Source: FEN-987 sp035524675
GTDB taxonomy: Archaea; Thermoproteota; Bathyarchaeia; 40CM-2-53-6
DNA: 12,260 nt
Direction of reading: 5' to 3'
Assembly (NCBI GenBank): GCA_035524675.1
Contig: DATKOK010000027.1
Location: 1 to 12,260 of the forward strand
Shown here: in pieces, positions 6,877 through 12,199 of the stretch
Layout: the number at the start of each line of letters is the position of its first letter
How positions within the stretch are numbered: the first letter of the stretch is position 1
Translations under genes and position numbers: made by a program
The notes under the pieces: generated by a model
Database searches by the model: none
What the model saw: only the letters and a program-made list of their open reading frames with translations
Told to the model about the DNA's origin: nothing

Positions 6877-7548
6877 ATGTTCACTGGCATAGTCGAAAAT
6901 CTTGCAACCGTAACCTCAACAGATCATCTGAAAGGGAAAACATACTCCCTGGTTATTGATCTCAAAGAAACTTCGCGGGGCGTGCGAATTGGTGACAGTA
7001 TAGCTGTGAACGGAGTTTGCCTAACCCTCGTGAGAAAGAAAGGAAGCACTGGGATATTTCAGGTAATCAGAGAGACCTTGCAACGCACCAACCTAGGCCA
7101 GATGAGAAAAGGGTCAAGAGTCAACATCGAGCGAAGCATATCGCTTAACCAAAGAATTTCAGGGCACATCGTCACCGGGCATGTTGATGGGACAGGTAAA
7201 GTCCGGAGTCTTCAACGTCAAAATGACGGCTCGACTAAAATGGAGATAACCACAGCCAGAAAGATAACTGAGTTGATGGTAGAGAGGGGAGCAGTCGCCC
7301 TCGACGGCGTCAGCCTGACCATAGTCGAGGTCTCCAAATCATGTTTCTCAGTTTGCCTAATCCCGCACACACTCGAAGCGACAACACTCGGCTTGAAGAA
7401 GAAATCTGACTTGGTCAATATCGAAGCCGACTACATCGGCAAATACGTCCTGAAACTCACGAGCAAATACAGGCGGACACTGGCAAAGTGTCCACGGCTG
7501 TATAACACAGATCGAAAATCTAGGACGGGTCAATCGGCGGCGGTCTAG
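6877..7548 (+). CDS. ribE: Riboflavin synthase alpha chain, bacterial-type
   Basis: Dismutates two 6,7-dimethyl-8-ribityllumazine molecules to riboflavin and 5-amino-6-ribitylaminouracil. The 223 residues contain the tandem lumazine-binding barrels of the bacterial/eukaryotic enzyme. Barrel one has MFTGIVE (1-7), VNGVCLT (44-50) and SGHIVTGHVDG (95-105). Barrel two has ALDGVSLT (141-148) and ends at NIEADYIGKYV. The archaeal single-domain RibC, related to lumazine synthase, is not what is encoded here. A basic tail of about 25 residues (after KLTSKYRR) extends past the usual C-terminus. The gene starts four bases after arfB, with GGAG about ten bases upstream, and closes the operon. Confidence 0.95.
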   Translation: MFTGIVENLATVTSTDHLKGKTYSLVIDLKETSRGVRIGDSIAVNGVCLTLVRKKGSTGIFQVIRETLQRTNLGQMRKGSRVNIERSISLNQRISGHIVTGHVDGTGKVRSLQRQNDGSTKMEITTARKITELMVERGAVALDGVSLTIVEVSKSCFSVCLIPHTLEATTLGLKKKSDLVNIEADYIGKYVLKLTSKYRRTLAKCPRLYNTDRKSRTGQSAAV

Positions 7549-7550
7549 AG

Positions 7551-7559
7551 CTCTTTTTG
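7551..7559 (+). terminator. T-run after ribE (likely operon terminator)
   Basis: Five T residues at 7554-7558 follow CTC a few bases after the ribE stop at 7546-7548. Short oligo-T runs on the coding strand are enough for termination by archaeal RNA polymerase. The position at the end of the operon fits. The run is short, so read-through is possible. Confidence 0.4.
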
Positions 7560-7570
7560 CACGTAAGTGA

Positions 7571-7612
7571 CTCGCAACCCAGCGAGCACCGATAATGCCC
7601 TCTCTGTGAGGG
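7571..7612. other. Two tandem small hairpins downstream of ribE
   Basis: CTCGC (7571-7575) pairs perfectly with GCGAG (7582-7586) over a six-base loop. CCCTC (7598-7602) pairs with GAGGG (7608-7612) over a five-base loop. They follow the operon stop region. They do not form a tRNA cloverleaf, and the loops lack anticodon or T-loop features. They may be a 3' transcript structure, or chance. Nothing else is recognisable in 7613-7700. Confidence 0.25.
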
Positions 7613-7744
7613 TGTGGATTCTCATGATGGATGCAAAGCGCCGACTACCGGTTTCAACAATTCGCACGTTAGGTGACATGTCATCGTAGTAGCTCGGCCA
7701 TGCTTATTTGCACGAAGTTGGACACTGTCGAACGGTAATTCAAT

Positions 7745-7975
7745 ATGTACCAATGTGGATGCGCAGTTTACCCTTCGCCCTATTACTACCCCTATCAGTT
7801 CAGGCCGACGCTCTACTATCTTACACAAGAAGCCTACGAGTCTGCAAAGCCCATGAACAATCACGCCGAGCAGTACTATTTCTACGCATATCCTTATGCT
7901 GACCCTGCACAACACGTCGTTACTCACGCGCGTGGAGAACATCGCGTGGGCAATTGTCTGATGATCTGCCAGTAA
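7745..7975 (+). CDS. Possible tyrosine-rich small protein (76 aa)
   Basis: ATG at 7745 opens a 76-codon frame with a strong Tyr bias: about 15 Tyr in the first 52 residues, in runs such as YPSPYYYPYQF and YYFYAYPYADP, with scattered Pro. CxC near the start and LMICQ at the end add three Cys. No signal peptide or membrane helix is seen. A CTTATTTG box at about 7702-7709 lies some 25-30 bases upstream of a plausible transcript start just before the ATG. A 106-codon frame on the other strand (7622-7942) covers the same DNA and is less protein-like. The composition could reflect a real spore-coat-like or low-complexity protein, or a T/A-rich repeat-like stretch. No family is recognised. Confidence 0.4.
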   Translation: MYQCGCAVYPSPYYYPYQFRPTLYYLTQEAYESAKPMNNHAEQYYFYAYPYADPAQHVVTHARGEHRVGNCLMICQ

Positions 7976-8050
7976 GGTCTACGCGGTTCCGCCCTAACAC
8001 CCATAACGGCACTACTATCTTTCATGCATTCTAAGTTGTCAAGCGTCTCG

Positions 8051-8078
8051 GGTGAACGGATTTCGCTGATCGTTCACC
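8051..8078. other. Perfect 8-bp inverted repeat
   Basis: GGTGAACG (8051-8058) and CGTTCACC (8071-8078) are exact reverse complements around a 12-base loop. The repeat lies 27 bases past the stop of the minus-strand histone-fold gene and 75 bases past the stop of the plus-strand Tyr-rich frame. It could form a 3' hairpin for either transcript or be a protein site. No T-run follows on either strand. Confidence 0.35.
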
Positions 8079-8104
8079 GTTGCGCTCGAAAAGCACAGGA
8101 GAAC

Positions 8105-8269
8105 TTAGAGATCTTCGGGCCTCAAAGTCTTCCTGCCGTTTGCTTTGGCTCTAGTAACAGCCCTGGTCAATTCTTCAGCAAGATGCTTGTCCAAAGCTTC
8201 AAAAAAGTCACCAGAGGCTCTCATATCTTTCAACTTTTCACGAACCGCCGACTTAACGACTAATGCCAA
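8105..8269 (-). CDS. Small histone-fold-like protein (54 aa)
   Basis: Minus-strand frame of 54 codons from TTG at 8269 to TAA at 8105-8107. The protein opens MALVVKSAVREKLKD, continues through SGDFFEALDKHLAEEL and ends AKANGRKTLRPEDL. The closing RAKANGRKTLRPEDL pattern, after a central helix with DFFEAL and LTRAV, is the pattern of short archaeal histone-fold-related (DUF1931-like) proteins. These are common in archaea, and I recognise it as such from memory. It may bind DNA as a dimer; function is inferred. A TTTATATG box (plus strand 8305-8313) lies about 26 bases before a likely transcript start near 8283, leaving a leader of about 14 bases, which supports the TTG. Overlapping plus-strand frames at 8024-8263 and 8145-8432 are shadows. 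Confidence 0.85.
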   Translation of the reverse strand: MALVVKSAVREKLKDMRASGDFFEALDKHLAEELTRAVTRAKANGRKTLRPEDL

Positions 8270-8304
8270 TTCGTTTCACGCTTCCAGTTTTATGGAATCG
8301 ACAG

Positions 8305-8313
8305 CATATAAAG
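8305..8313 (-). promoter_or_regulatory. TATA box of the histone-fold-like gene
   Basis: On the minus strand the sequence reads CTTTATATG, a strong archaeal TATA match. It is centred about 40 bases before the TTG start at 8269, so the leader would be about 14 bases. GGAAG in that leader is a possible weak ribosome site. Confidence 0.55.
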
Positions 8314-8389
8314 ACGCGTTCCTATACGAAACGGTCCCTATACGCGACGTCGCGGTTATCTTCAATCTTCAAAATCAGCGGCGAACTAA

Positions 8390-8746
8390 ATGGAACGCTG
8401 GATTGAGCCGGTCAAGGACAAGTACACGTTGAAGCTGACAACAACAGGTCGAAAATCGGGGATCAAACGTATCACGACTATATGGTTCGGTATTTTGGAT
8501 GGAAGACTCTATGTTTCCTCAGGTCGTGGAGAAAAATCAGACTGGATCAAAAATATCAAGAAATCCCCCAACGTTGAAATTTCTATCGGAGGAGTTACCA
8601 CCCAAGGTATCGCGAGCATCGGACCAGACTCGAATATTACCCATCGTCTTCGTCATCTCTACCTTTCATGTTTACATGCGGCATGGTTCTCGTTGATACA
8701 ACTGATGGGATTACTATGTGCGTCGCGTACGGTTGGGCCCTCGTAA
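8390..8746 (+). CDS. Deazaflavin (F420)-dependent nitroreductase-family protein, C-terminus altered
   Basis: The first 80-90 of 118 residues match the nitroreductase/quinone reductase family (DUF385): KLTTTGRKSG (15-24), RITTIWFGILDGRLYVSSG (27-45), EKSDWIKNIKKSPNVEISIGG (48-68). The RKSG and SDW motifs lie in the cofactor-binding split barrel that usually holds F420. Family proteins normally continue for some 30-50 more residues. Here, after HRLRHLYLS (85-93), the frame reads out of register through a permease remnant (8629-9015) and stops at 8746, so the tail from about residue 94 is probably not native. The gene may still be folded and active, or may be a decaying copy. The start is ATG at 8390. 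Confidence 0.75.
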   Translation: MERWIEPVKDKYTLKLTTTGRKSGIKRITTIWFGILDGRLYVSSGRGEKSDWIKNIKKSPNVEISIGGVTTQGIASIGPDSNITHRLRHLYLSCLHAAWFSLIQLMGLLCASRTVGPS

Positions 8747-9015
8747 ATCCAATCCGCAAAATATACTACAATCTGACAGTGACAGTTATCTCAGTTCTTG
8801 TAGCCCTCGCAGTTGGAACCGCTGAACTTCTCCAGCTCATAGCTAACGAGCTTAACCCTACGGGACCATTCTGGGATTGGATGGGTGGCCTGGACTTCGA
8901 GACGATAGGGTTCGGTATCATCATCTTCTTGTTGTCGTGGCTAGTGTCTGCTGCCATTTGGAAATATCGACGGTTCGATGAAATCTACAAATCAACGTCA
9001 CCGTCTGCAAAGTAG
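8629..9015 (+). pseudogene. NiCoT (HoxN/NixA) nickel/cobalt permease remnant, C-terminal part only
   Basis: From about 8668 the frame reads FTCGMVLVDTTDG, then CVAYGWALVNPIRKIYYNLT, a helix with VISVLVALAVGTAELL, then GPFWDWMGGLDFETIGFG, a last helix with FLLSWLVSAAIW and RRFDE. This is the C-terminal third of HoxN/NixA-type permeases, where GMxLxDTxDG, AYGWAF, P.RK.YYN and FWD.IG are conserved. Family members have about 330-370 residues and a HX4DH motif in helix 2; that N-terminal two-thirds is absent. Just upstream, another frame reads LPIVFVISTF (about 8629-8666), which also fits the family and would imply a frameshift near 8667. Transport function is not expected. An ATG at 8668 gives an open frame of 115 codons, so a short product cannot be excluded. 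Confidence 0.8.
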
Positions 9016-9222
9016 ACTTCACATCCAGCCGAGTGCGATCCACCTGATCCCGGCAACCGATGACATAGGACTCTAATTTACGACAAAAAGGGCCCAGAAT
9101 CCGTCTTTGACAGGACTATTTGCATATCTTGCAGGACACTATTGTGTTCGTCATAATGGATTTATATGAATAAGTCAAAATTGTCAGGTTGATAATCACC
9201 TTTGCGCTCATCTGCAGAATCC

Positions 9223-9348
9223 ATGGACACTTTCGTCCAACGTAGACAGGTTGAAAGCGTTGAAGAGAGCGTAGCTGTGCCTTCATGGAAGCGATCCGGC
9301 CGTTTAAGACAAATTCTCAAACGGGTTACATCGAAGTTCCATCGCTAA
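9223..9348 (+). CDS. Possible 41-aa basic microprotein
   Basis: ATG at 9223 to TAA at 9346-9348. The first half is acidic to neutral (QVESVEESVAV). The second is strongly basic (WKRSGRLRQILKRVTSKFHR), which could form an amphipathic helix. A TTTATATG box lies 55-60 bases upstream, which would give a leader of about 33 bases. There is no clear ribosome site and no recognisable family, so it could easily be a chance frame. Confidence 0.25.
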   Translation: MDTFVQRRQVESVEESVAVPSWKRSGRLRQILKRVTSKFHR

Positions 9349-9496
9349 GGGTTCTCGGAGTTAACCCGCAGCCCATATCCACGTGAACAGAGCGCTTTCT
9401 CTGGTCGGAAAAATCGATCGTGAGTTGGCTCTAGAGCAGCCATAGCTCGTGTACTCTCAACCTGTATACTCGTCGGACATCGCGTCACTGCTTTCA

Positions 9497-9503
9497 TTAT
9501 ATT
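9497..9503 (+). promoter_or_regulatory. TATA box of the DNA glycosylase gene
   Basis: TTATATT is centred 35 bases before the ATG at 9535. A transcript start about 25 bases downstream would give a leader of around ten bases, too short for a ribosome site. This suggests initiation on a nearly leaderless message. Confidence 0.45.
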
Positions 9504-9534
9504 CCACTCTGCAAAGGTTGGAATCAAGTCATCT

Positions 9535-10173
9535 ATGACTTACCATGACATTACTAATCGGCGGATATTTCAACAAGGCACGAGGCACATTAGCCGCGCG
9601 GACTCTAAGATTCGTAAATTGATAGAGAACACTGGCCCCATCAAGTTCACTCTCGACAGAGATCCGTTCGAGTCCCTGGTCGAAGCGATAATTTCTCAAC
9701 AACTGAGTTGGCAAGCGGCGAGGACGATTTTTGAGAGATTGAAGACGGTACTCCAAACAGAAGTCGTTGACGCACAATCTCTCAAGAACCTTCCAATTTC
9801 GGAGCTGAGACAGGCAGGCATTTCTCCACAAAAGGTCCTGTACCTCAAAGACTTGAGCTCACGAGTAGTTAGCGGTCCACTGGATCTGAATTCATTGAAG
9901 AGGAGACCAGACGATGAAGTAGTGCAGATACTTGACGAGGTTAAGGGCATAGGCATTTGGACGGCACAAATGTACCTCCTCTTCGTGCTAGGAAGGCCAG
10001 ACGTTCTTCCAGTCAGTGACCTCGGAATCCAACTGGCAATCCAGAAGATCTATTCACTACGTAAGCTGCCGAAGGCCGAGAAGATTGAAAAGATTGCTGC
10101 CAACTGGCATCCCTACTGCTCAATCGCCTCCCTCTATCTCTGGCACGCAAAACGAAATAACTTTGAAATTTAA
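9535..10173 (+). CDS. HhH-GPD DNA glycosylase, AlkA (3-methyladenine glycosylase II) type
   Basis: Base-excision repair enzyme that cuts damaged, mainly alkylated, purines from DNA. In 212 residues the HhH-GPD core is complete: FESLVEAIISQQLSWQAA (45-62), the helix-hairpin-helix LDEVKGIGIWTAQM (133-146), then VLGRPDVLPVSDLG (151-164) with catalytic Asp162, and WHPYCSIASLYLW (191-203), which closes the domain in AlkA proteins. No Lys takes the place of a bifunctional lyase and there is no C-terminal iron-sulfur cluster, so it should be monofunctional. It lacks the N-terminal TBP-like domain of E. coli AlkA, as many archaeal AlkA-like enzymes do. It is convergent with the AHSA1-type gene at 10226. 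Confidence 0.92.
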   Translation: MTYHDITNRRIFQQGTRHISRADSKIRKLIENTGPIKFTLDRDPFESLVEAIISQQLSWQAARTIFERLKTVLQTEVVDAQSLKNLPISELRQAGISPQKVLYLKDLSSRVVSGPLDLNSLKRRPDDEVVQILDEVKGIGIWTAQMYLLFVLGRPDVLPVSDLGIQLAIQKIYSLRKLPKAEKIEKIAANWHPYCSIASLYLWHAKRNNFEI

Positions 10174-10225
10174 GAATAAGCCGATCGTACAGTTCTGTCG
10201 GAAGCCCAAGGATACGCTCATGTCG

Positions 10226-10663
10226 CTACCAATCGTAATCCGACCGCAAGTCGATCCCGTGATCTAAGACGGACTTCATGTTGGTCAGGAAATATGCCCA
10301 TCGCGATGAGCATTCTGCAAAGTGCTCCGGATCTCTGAACCCCGTGTGACGTAGCCTCAGCAGAGTGCCATGTCCTTTCTTAGCAGCCTTGAAGGATGCA
10401 GTAGTTTGAGCCAGTTTTCCGTTCTTCAACTTGTCAGTCCACGAGAAGGAGACAGATTTGTTCAATGTAAACTGCTTCACTATGCCATTCATGTGATATC
10501 CTCCGATCCAATCGAACGAGTAGCTCCCATTTTTCTTCGGTGTGAGCTTAGCCTTTGATAGGAACCATTTCACGAGAATCCTAGGGTTCGTTAACCCTTG
10601 GAACACCTCCTCCAACGATGCCTCAAAATAGTAAGATTGCTCGACCGTGAATGACTTACGCAT
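10226..10663 (-). CDS. AHSA1/SRPBCC-domain protein
   Basis: A 145-residue START/Bet v1-like fold of the Aha1 C-terminal (AHSA1) type. The N-terminus VEQSYYFEASLEEVFQGLTNP (8-27) is the usual first strand and helices, followed by LVKWF (30-34), GSYSFDWIGGYHMNGIVK (46-63), VSFSWTD (71-77) and LLRLRHTGFRD. WAYFLTNMKSVLDHG is the long last helix. Such proteins bind small hydrophobic ligands or act as co-chaperones; the ligand is unknown. I prefer ATG at 10663; an in-frame GTG at 10672 adds three residues. A GAAATACT box on the minus strand about 26-30 bases upstream suggests a leaderless message. Confidence 0.88.
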   Translation of the reverse strand: MRKSFTVEQSYYFEASLEEVFQGLTNPRILVKWFLSKAKLTPKKNGSYSFDWIGGYHMNGIVKQFTLNKSVSFSWTDKLKNGKLAQTTASFKAAKKGHGTLLRLRHTGFRDPEHFAECSSRWAYFLTNMKSVLDHGIDLRSDYDW

Positions 10664-10672
10664 ATCTTCCAC

Positions 10673-11068
10673 GAATATTCCGGTTAGTATTTCAAAGTGA
10701 CCCGTAACCGTTTACTCCAACTTAATGGCCGAATCGCAGGTAACGCCTAATGAGGTCAACTTCTCTCCTTGACTAAGGAACCATAATCCTCGGATCTTCA
10801 GCGAAGTTAATGCTGAACATTACAAGATTTCGATAAGCTATTCGAAAGAGTCCGTGCCCTTTTGCCTCCTACGCTTTCATCTGTTGCGTGAGCCGGAGCA
10901 TGAGCTTTCGTCAGCGACAAATTCTCACTTCAAGCAATTGAGCGATTGCACTAGCAAGCGTATAGCTTGCACTTGACTTGGATTGCTGTAGCGCCACTCG
11001 GACGCGTACATGGATGTTATTTACGGAGGATCACCATACGTTTCTTCGATCATAAGGAGGTGTATTGA
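10673..11068. other. Intergenic region with no recognised gene
   Basis: Nearly 400 bases between two divergently oriented genes. Apart from the promoter of the AHSA1 gene at its left end and the promoter and ribosome site of the zinc-finger gene at its right end, I see no convincing frame, tRNA or array. GGATCACC at 11028-11035 matches the anti-Shine-Dalgarno end of 16S rRNA, but no rRNA sequence surrounds it. Confidence 0.4.
11016..11062 (+). promoter_or_regulatory. Promoter and strong ribosome site of the zinc-finger gene
   Basis: GTTATTTA (11016-11023) is a plausible TATA box. AAGGAGGTG (11054-11062) is a near-perfect Shine-Dalgarno sequence, the strongest in the window. Its AGGAGG core ends eight bases before the TTG at 11069, which decides the start of that short gene. 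Confidence 0.55.
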
Positions 11069-11236
11069 TTGGCAGAATTCAAATGCGGTGCATGTGGTGC
11101 AAGTTTTCCGAGCGAGGAAGCGCTGAAGTTCCATGCTAGAAAGATCGTGAGTGAGGAAAGTGTTCATTACCGCAAGATGTCAGCACACGGTCAAATGGAC
11201 CCAGTATACCCTGGCACTCAAGAGAGGCCGAGCTGA
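11069..11236 (+). CDS. Zinc-finger microprotein (55 aa)
   Basis: TTG at 11069 to TGA at 11234-11236 gives 55 residues, starting MAEFKCGACGASF. C6 and C9 form the CxxC knuckle. SEEALKFHARK is the helix of a C2H2 finger with H22 twelve residues after C9, the classical spacing. The fourth ligand is not at the usual three to five residues but must be H33 or H40 (SVHYRK, SAHGQ), so the finger is atypical. Small single-finger proteins are frequent in archaea and may bind nucleic acid or protein; the role here is unknown. The strong ribosome site supports expression. The downstream hairpin at 11246-11263 separates it from the convergent peroxiredoxin gene. Confidence 0.8.
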   Translation: MAEFKCGACGASFPSEEALKFHARKIVSEESVHYRKMSAHGQMDPVYPGTQERPS

Positions 11237-11245
11237 GGCGAGTTG

Positions 11246-11263
11246 GAGGAGGCTTTCCTCCTC
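11246..11263. terminator. Hairpin between convergent genes
   Basis: GAGGAGG (11246-11252) and CCTCCTC (11257-11263) are perfect complements around a CTTT loop. The site starts ten bases after the zinc-finger stop and ends seven bases before the peroxiredoxin stop codon at 11270, so it may mark transcript ends for both. It has no T-run, so it may instead protect 3' ends. Confidence 0.4.
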
Positions 11264-11269
11264 GTATCG

Positions 11270-11746
11270 CTATTGTGTCCACACCTCACCGAGCTGTCTC
11301 ATGATCTCTCTATAGTTCGGTTCTTTCGCTGGATCTTCAGAGATCCACTTGTACCGAACCATGCCATTCGGATCAAGAATGAAGACTGATCTATTGGCTA
11401 CGGAATAGCCATTTATACCCGCGAAATTCTCATGTAAAATTCCGTACTTTTTAGTTGTCTCTCTCGTGTAGTCGCTGAGAATCTGGAAAGGCAGCTTATT
11501 GGACTCTGCAAATGCCTTGTTCGTGAATGGGTCGTTCACGCTTATACCGACAACTTGCGCCCCAAGATGCATCATCGGTTTCATGGAGTCGCGAAAGGCG
11601 CACATTTCCTTCGTACAAACAGTTGTGAAGGCGCCTGGGAAGAACGCGAGCACGACTTTTCGCCCTTTATAGTCGCTCAGCGACCGCACTGCGCGATTCT
11701 GATCAGGAAGTTGAAAATCAGGAGCTGCGTCTGGCAATTGTCTCAC
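11270..11746 (-). CDS. Peroxiredoxin, Bcp type (thiol peroxidase)
   Basis: Reduces hydrogen peroxide and organic peroxides. In 158 residues, AAPDFQLPDQ (7-16) is the usual start, and PGAFTTVCTKEMC (37-49) carries the PxxxTxxC motif with peroxidatic Cys44. A second Cys at 49, five residues on, is the arrangement of atypical two-Cys Bcp proteins, in which that Cys resolves the sulfenic acid. GISVNDPF (73-80), LPFQILSD and NRSVFILDPNGMVRY complete the thioredoxin-like fold. The start is GTG at 11746; in-frame sequence upstream reaches a stop with no better start. Confidence 0.93.
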   Translation of the reverse strand: MRQLPDAAPDFQLPDQNRAVRSLSDYKGRKVVLAFFPGAFTTVCTKEMCAFRDSMKPMMHLGAQVVGISVNDPFTNKAFAESNKLPFQILSDYTRETTKKYGILHENFAGINGYSVANRSVFILDPNGMVRYKWISEDPAKEPNYREIMRQLGEVWTQ

Positions 11747-11806
11747 GTGACCTAATGGAATCTCATGAGTTTAGATTATGTCTTTCTCTTGATCAGGCGC
11801 TTCAGC

Positions 11807-12181
11807 CTACTTGAGATACCGCGAAGCCAGTTCCTGCATTGATTTGGATAGAGCACTCATGAAGGGTCTAACTATAGTTGGTTCGAACGATAGCACAATC
11901 GTGAAACCTTCCAATCTGAAGTAGACCAAGAAGAGCTTCTCGTACCGGATTGTAACATTCTCTACGGGGCCGAGAGAAGGTGAGAGTTTCTCCGCAGTAT
12001 CAATCAGGATGTTAGGAGCGATTTGCAGATAGTTACGATCCGCCTCGTCAGATGTTAGGCGCGGGACGCCCTCTCGCATCCTCGAGACTACTACATGGAG
12101 CCCACTATCAACAATGCCAACATAGTGGATTCTCGAATCACTTTTGAAAACTTCATTAGCAAACTTCTCGGCATCCAACAA
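11807..12181 (-). CDS. Small archaeal protein, DUF6659-like, unknown function
   Basis: A 124-residue protein starting at TTG 12181; upstream in frame is a stop with no ATG or GTG. An AAGGAAG ribosome site lies about seven bases before it. The sequence has the layout SRIHYVGIVDSGLHVVVSR, then REGVPRLTSDEADRNYLQIAP, then IRYEKLFLVYFRLEGFTIVLSFEP and a C-terminal helix. This resembles a roadblock-like or profilin-like alpha/beta domain. I recall similar proteins (DUF6659) as plentiful in Nitrososphaerota, but I give that name tentatively. The VGIVD and FTIVLSFEP strands and the REG turn are what I rely on. No catalytic residue is evident. Confidence 0.75.
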   Translation of the reverse strand: MLDAEKFANEVFKSDSRIHYVGIVDSGLHVVVSRMREGVPRLTSDEADRNYLQIAPNILIDTAEKLSPSLGPVENVTIRYEKLFLVYFRLEGFTIVLSFEPTIVRPFMSALSKSMQELASRYLK

Positions 12182-12199
12182 ACTAACACTTCCTTATGG

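Larger units (their letters stand above)
9016..9534. other. Intergenic stretch, mostly without recognisable genes
   Basis: About 520 bases between the permease remnant and the DNA glycosylase. It holds a good TATA-like TTTATATG at 9161-9168, a possible 41-codon frame at 9223-9348, and a TTATATT box at 9497-9503 before the glycosylase. I see no tRNA, no C/D-box pair and no repeat array. The length and lack of long frames fit a decayed region next to the broken permease. Confidence 0.5.

Noticed and set aside
7622..7942. 106-codon minus-strand frame with a hydrophobic start
   Set aside because: Composition is irregular, with no family motif, and it opposes the Tyr-rich frame that has a promoter-like box. 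It is not excluded, only less likely.
7960..7975. TGATGA resembling a C box of a C/D guide RNA
   Set aside because: No CTGA D box follows at the proper distance, and it sits in the end of the Tyr-rich frame.
8024..8432. Two overlapping plus-strand frames (79 and 95 codons)
   Set aside because: They are antisense to the histone-fold-like gene and show no recognisable domain.
9345..9527. 60-codon minus-strand frame before the DNA glycosylase
   Set aside because: There is no family similarity, no promoter-like signal, and it overlaps the glycosylase promoter.
11028..11035. GGATCACC, identical to part of the 3' end of 16S rRNA
   Set aside because: Eight bases only, with no rRNA sequence before it; chance is the simplest reading.
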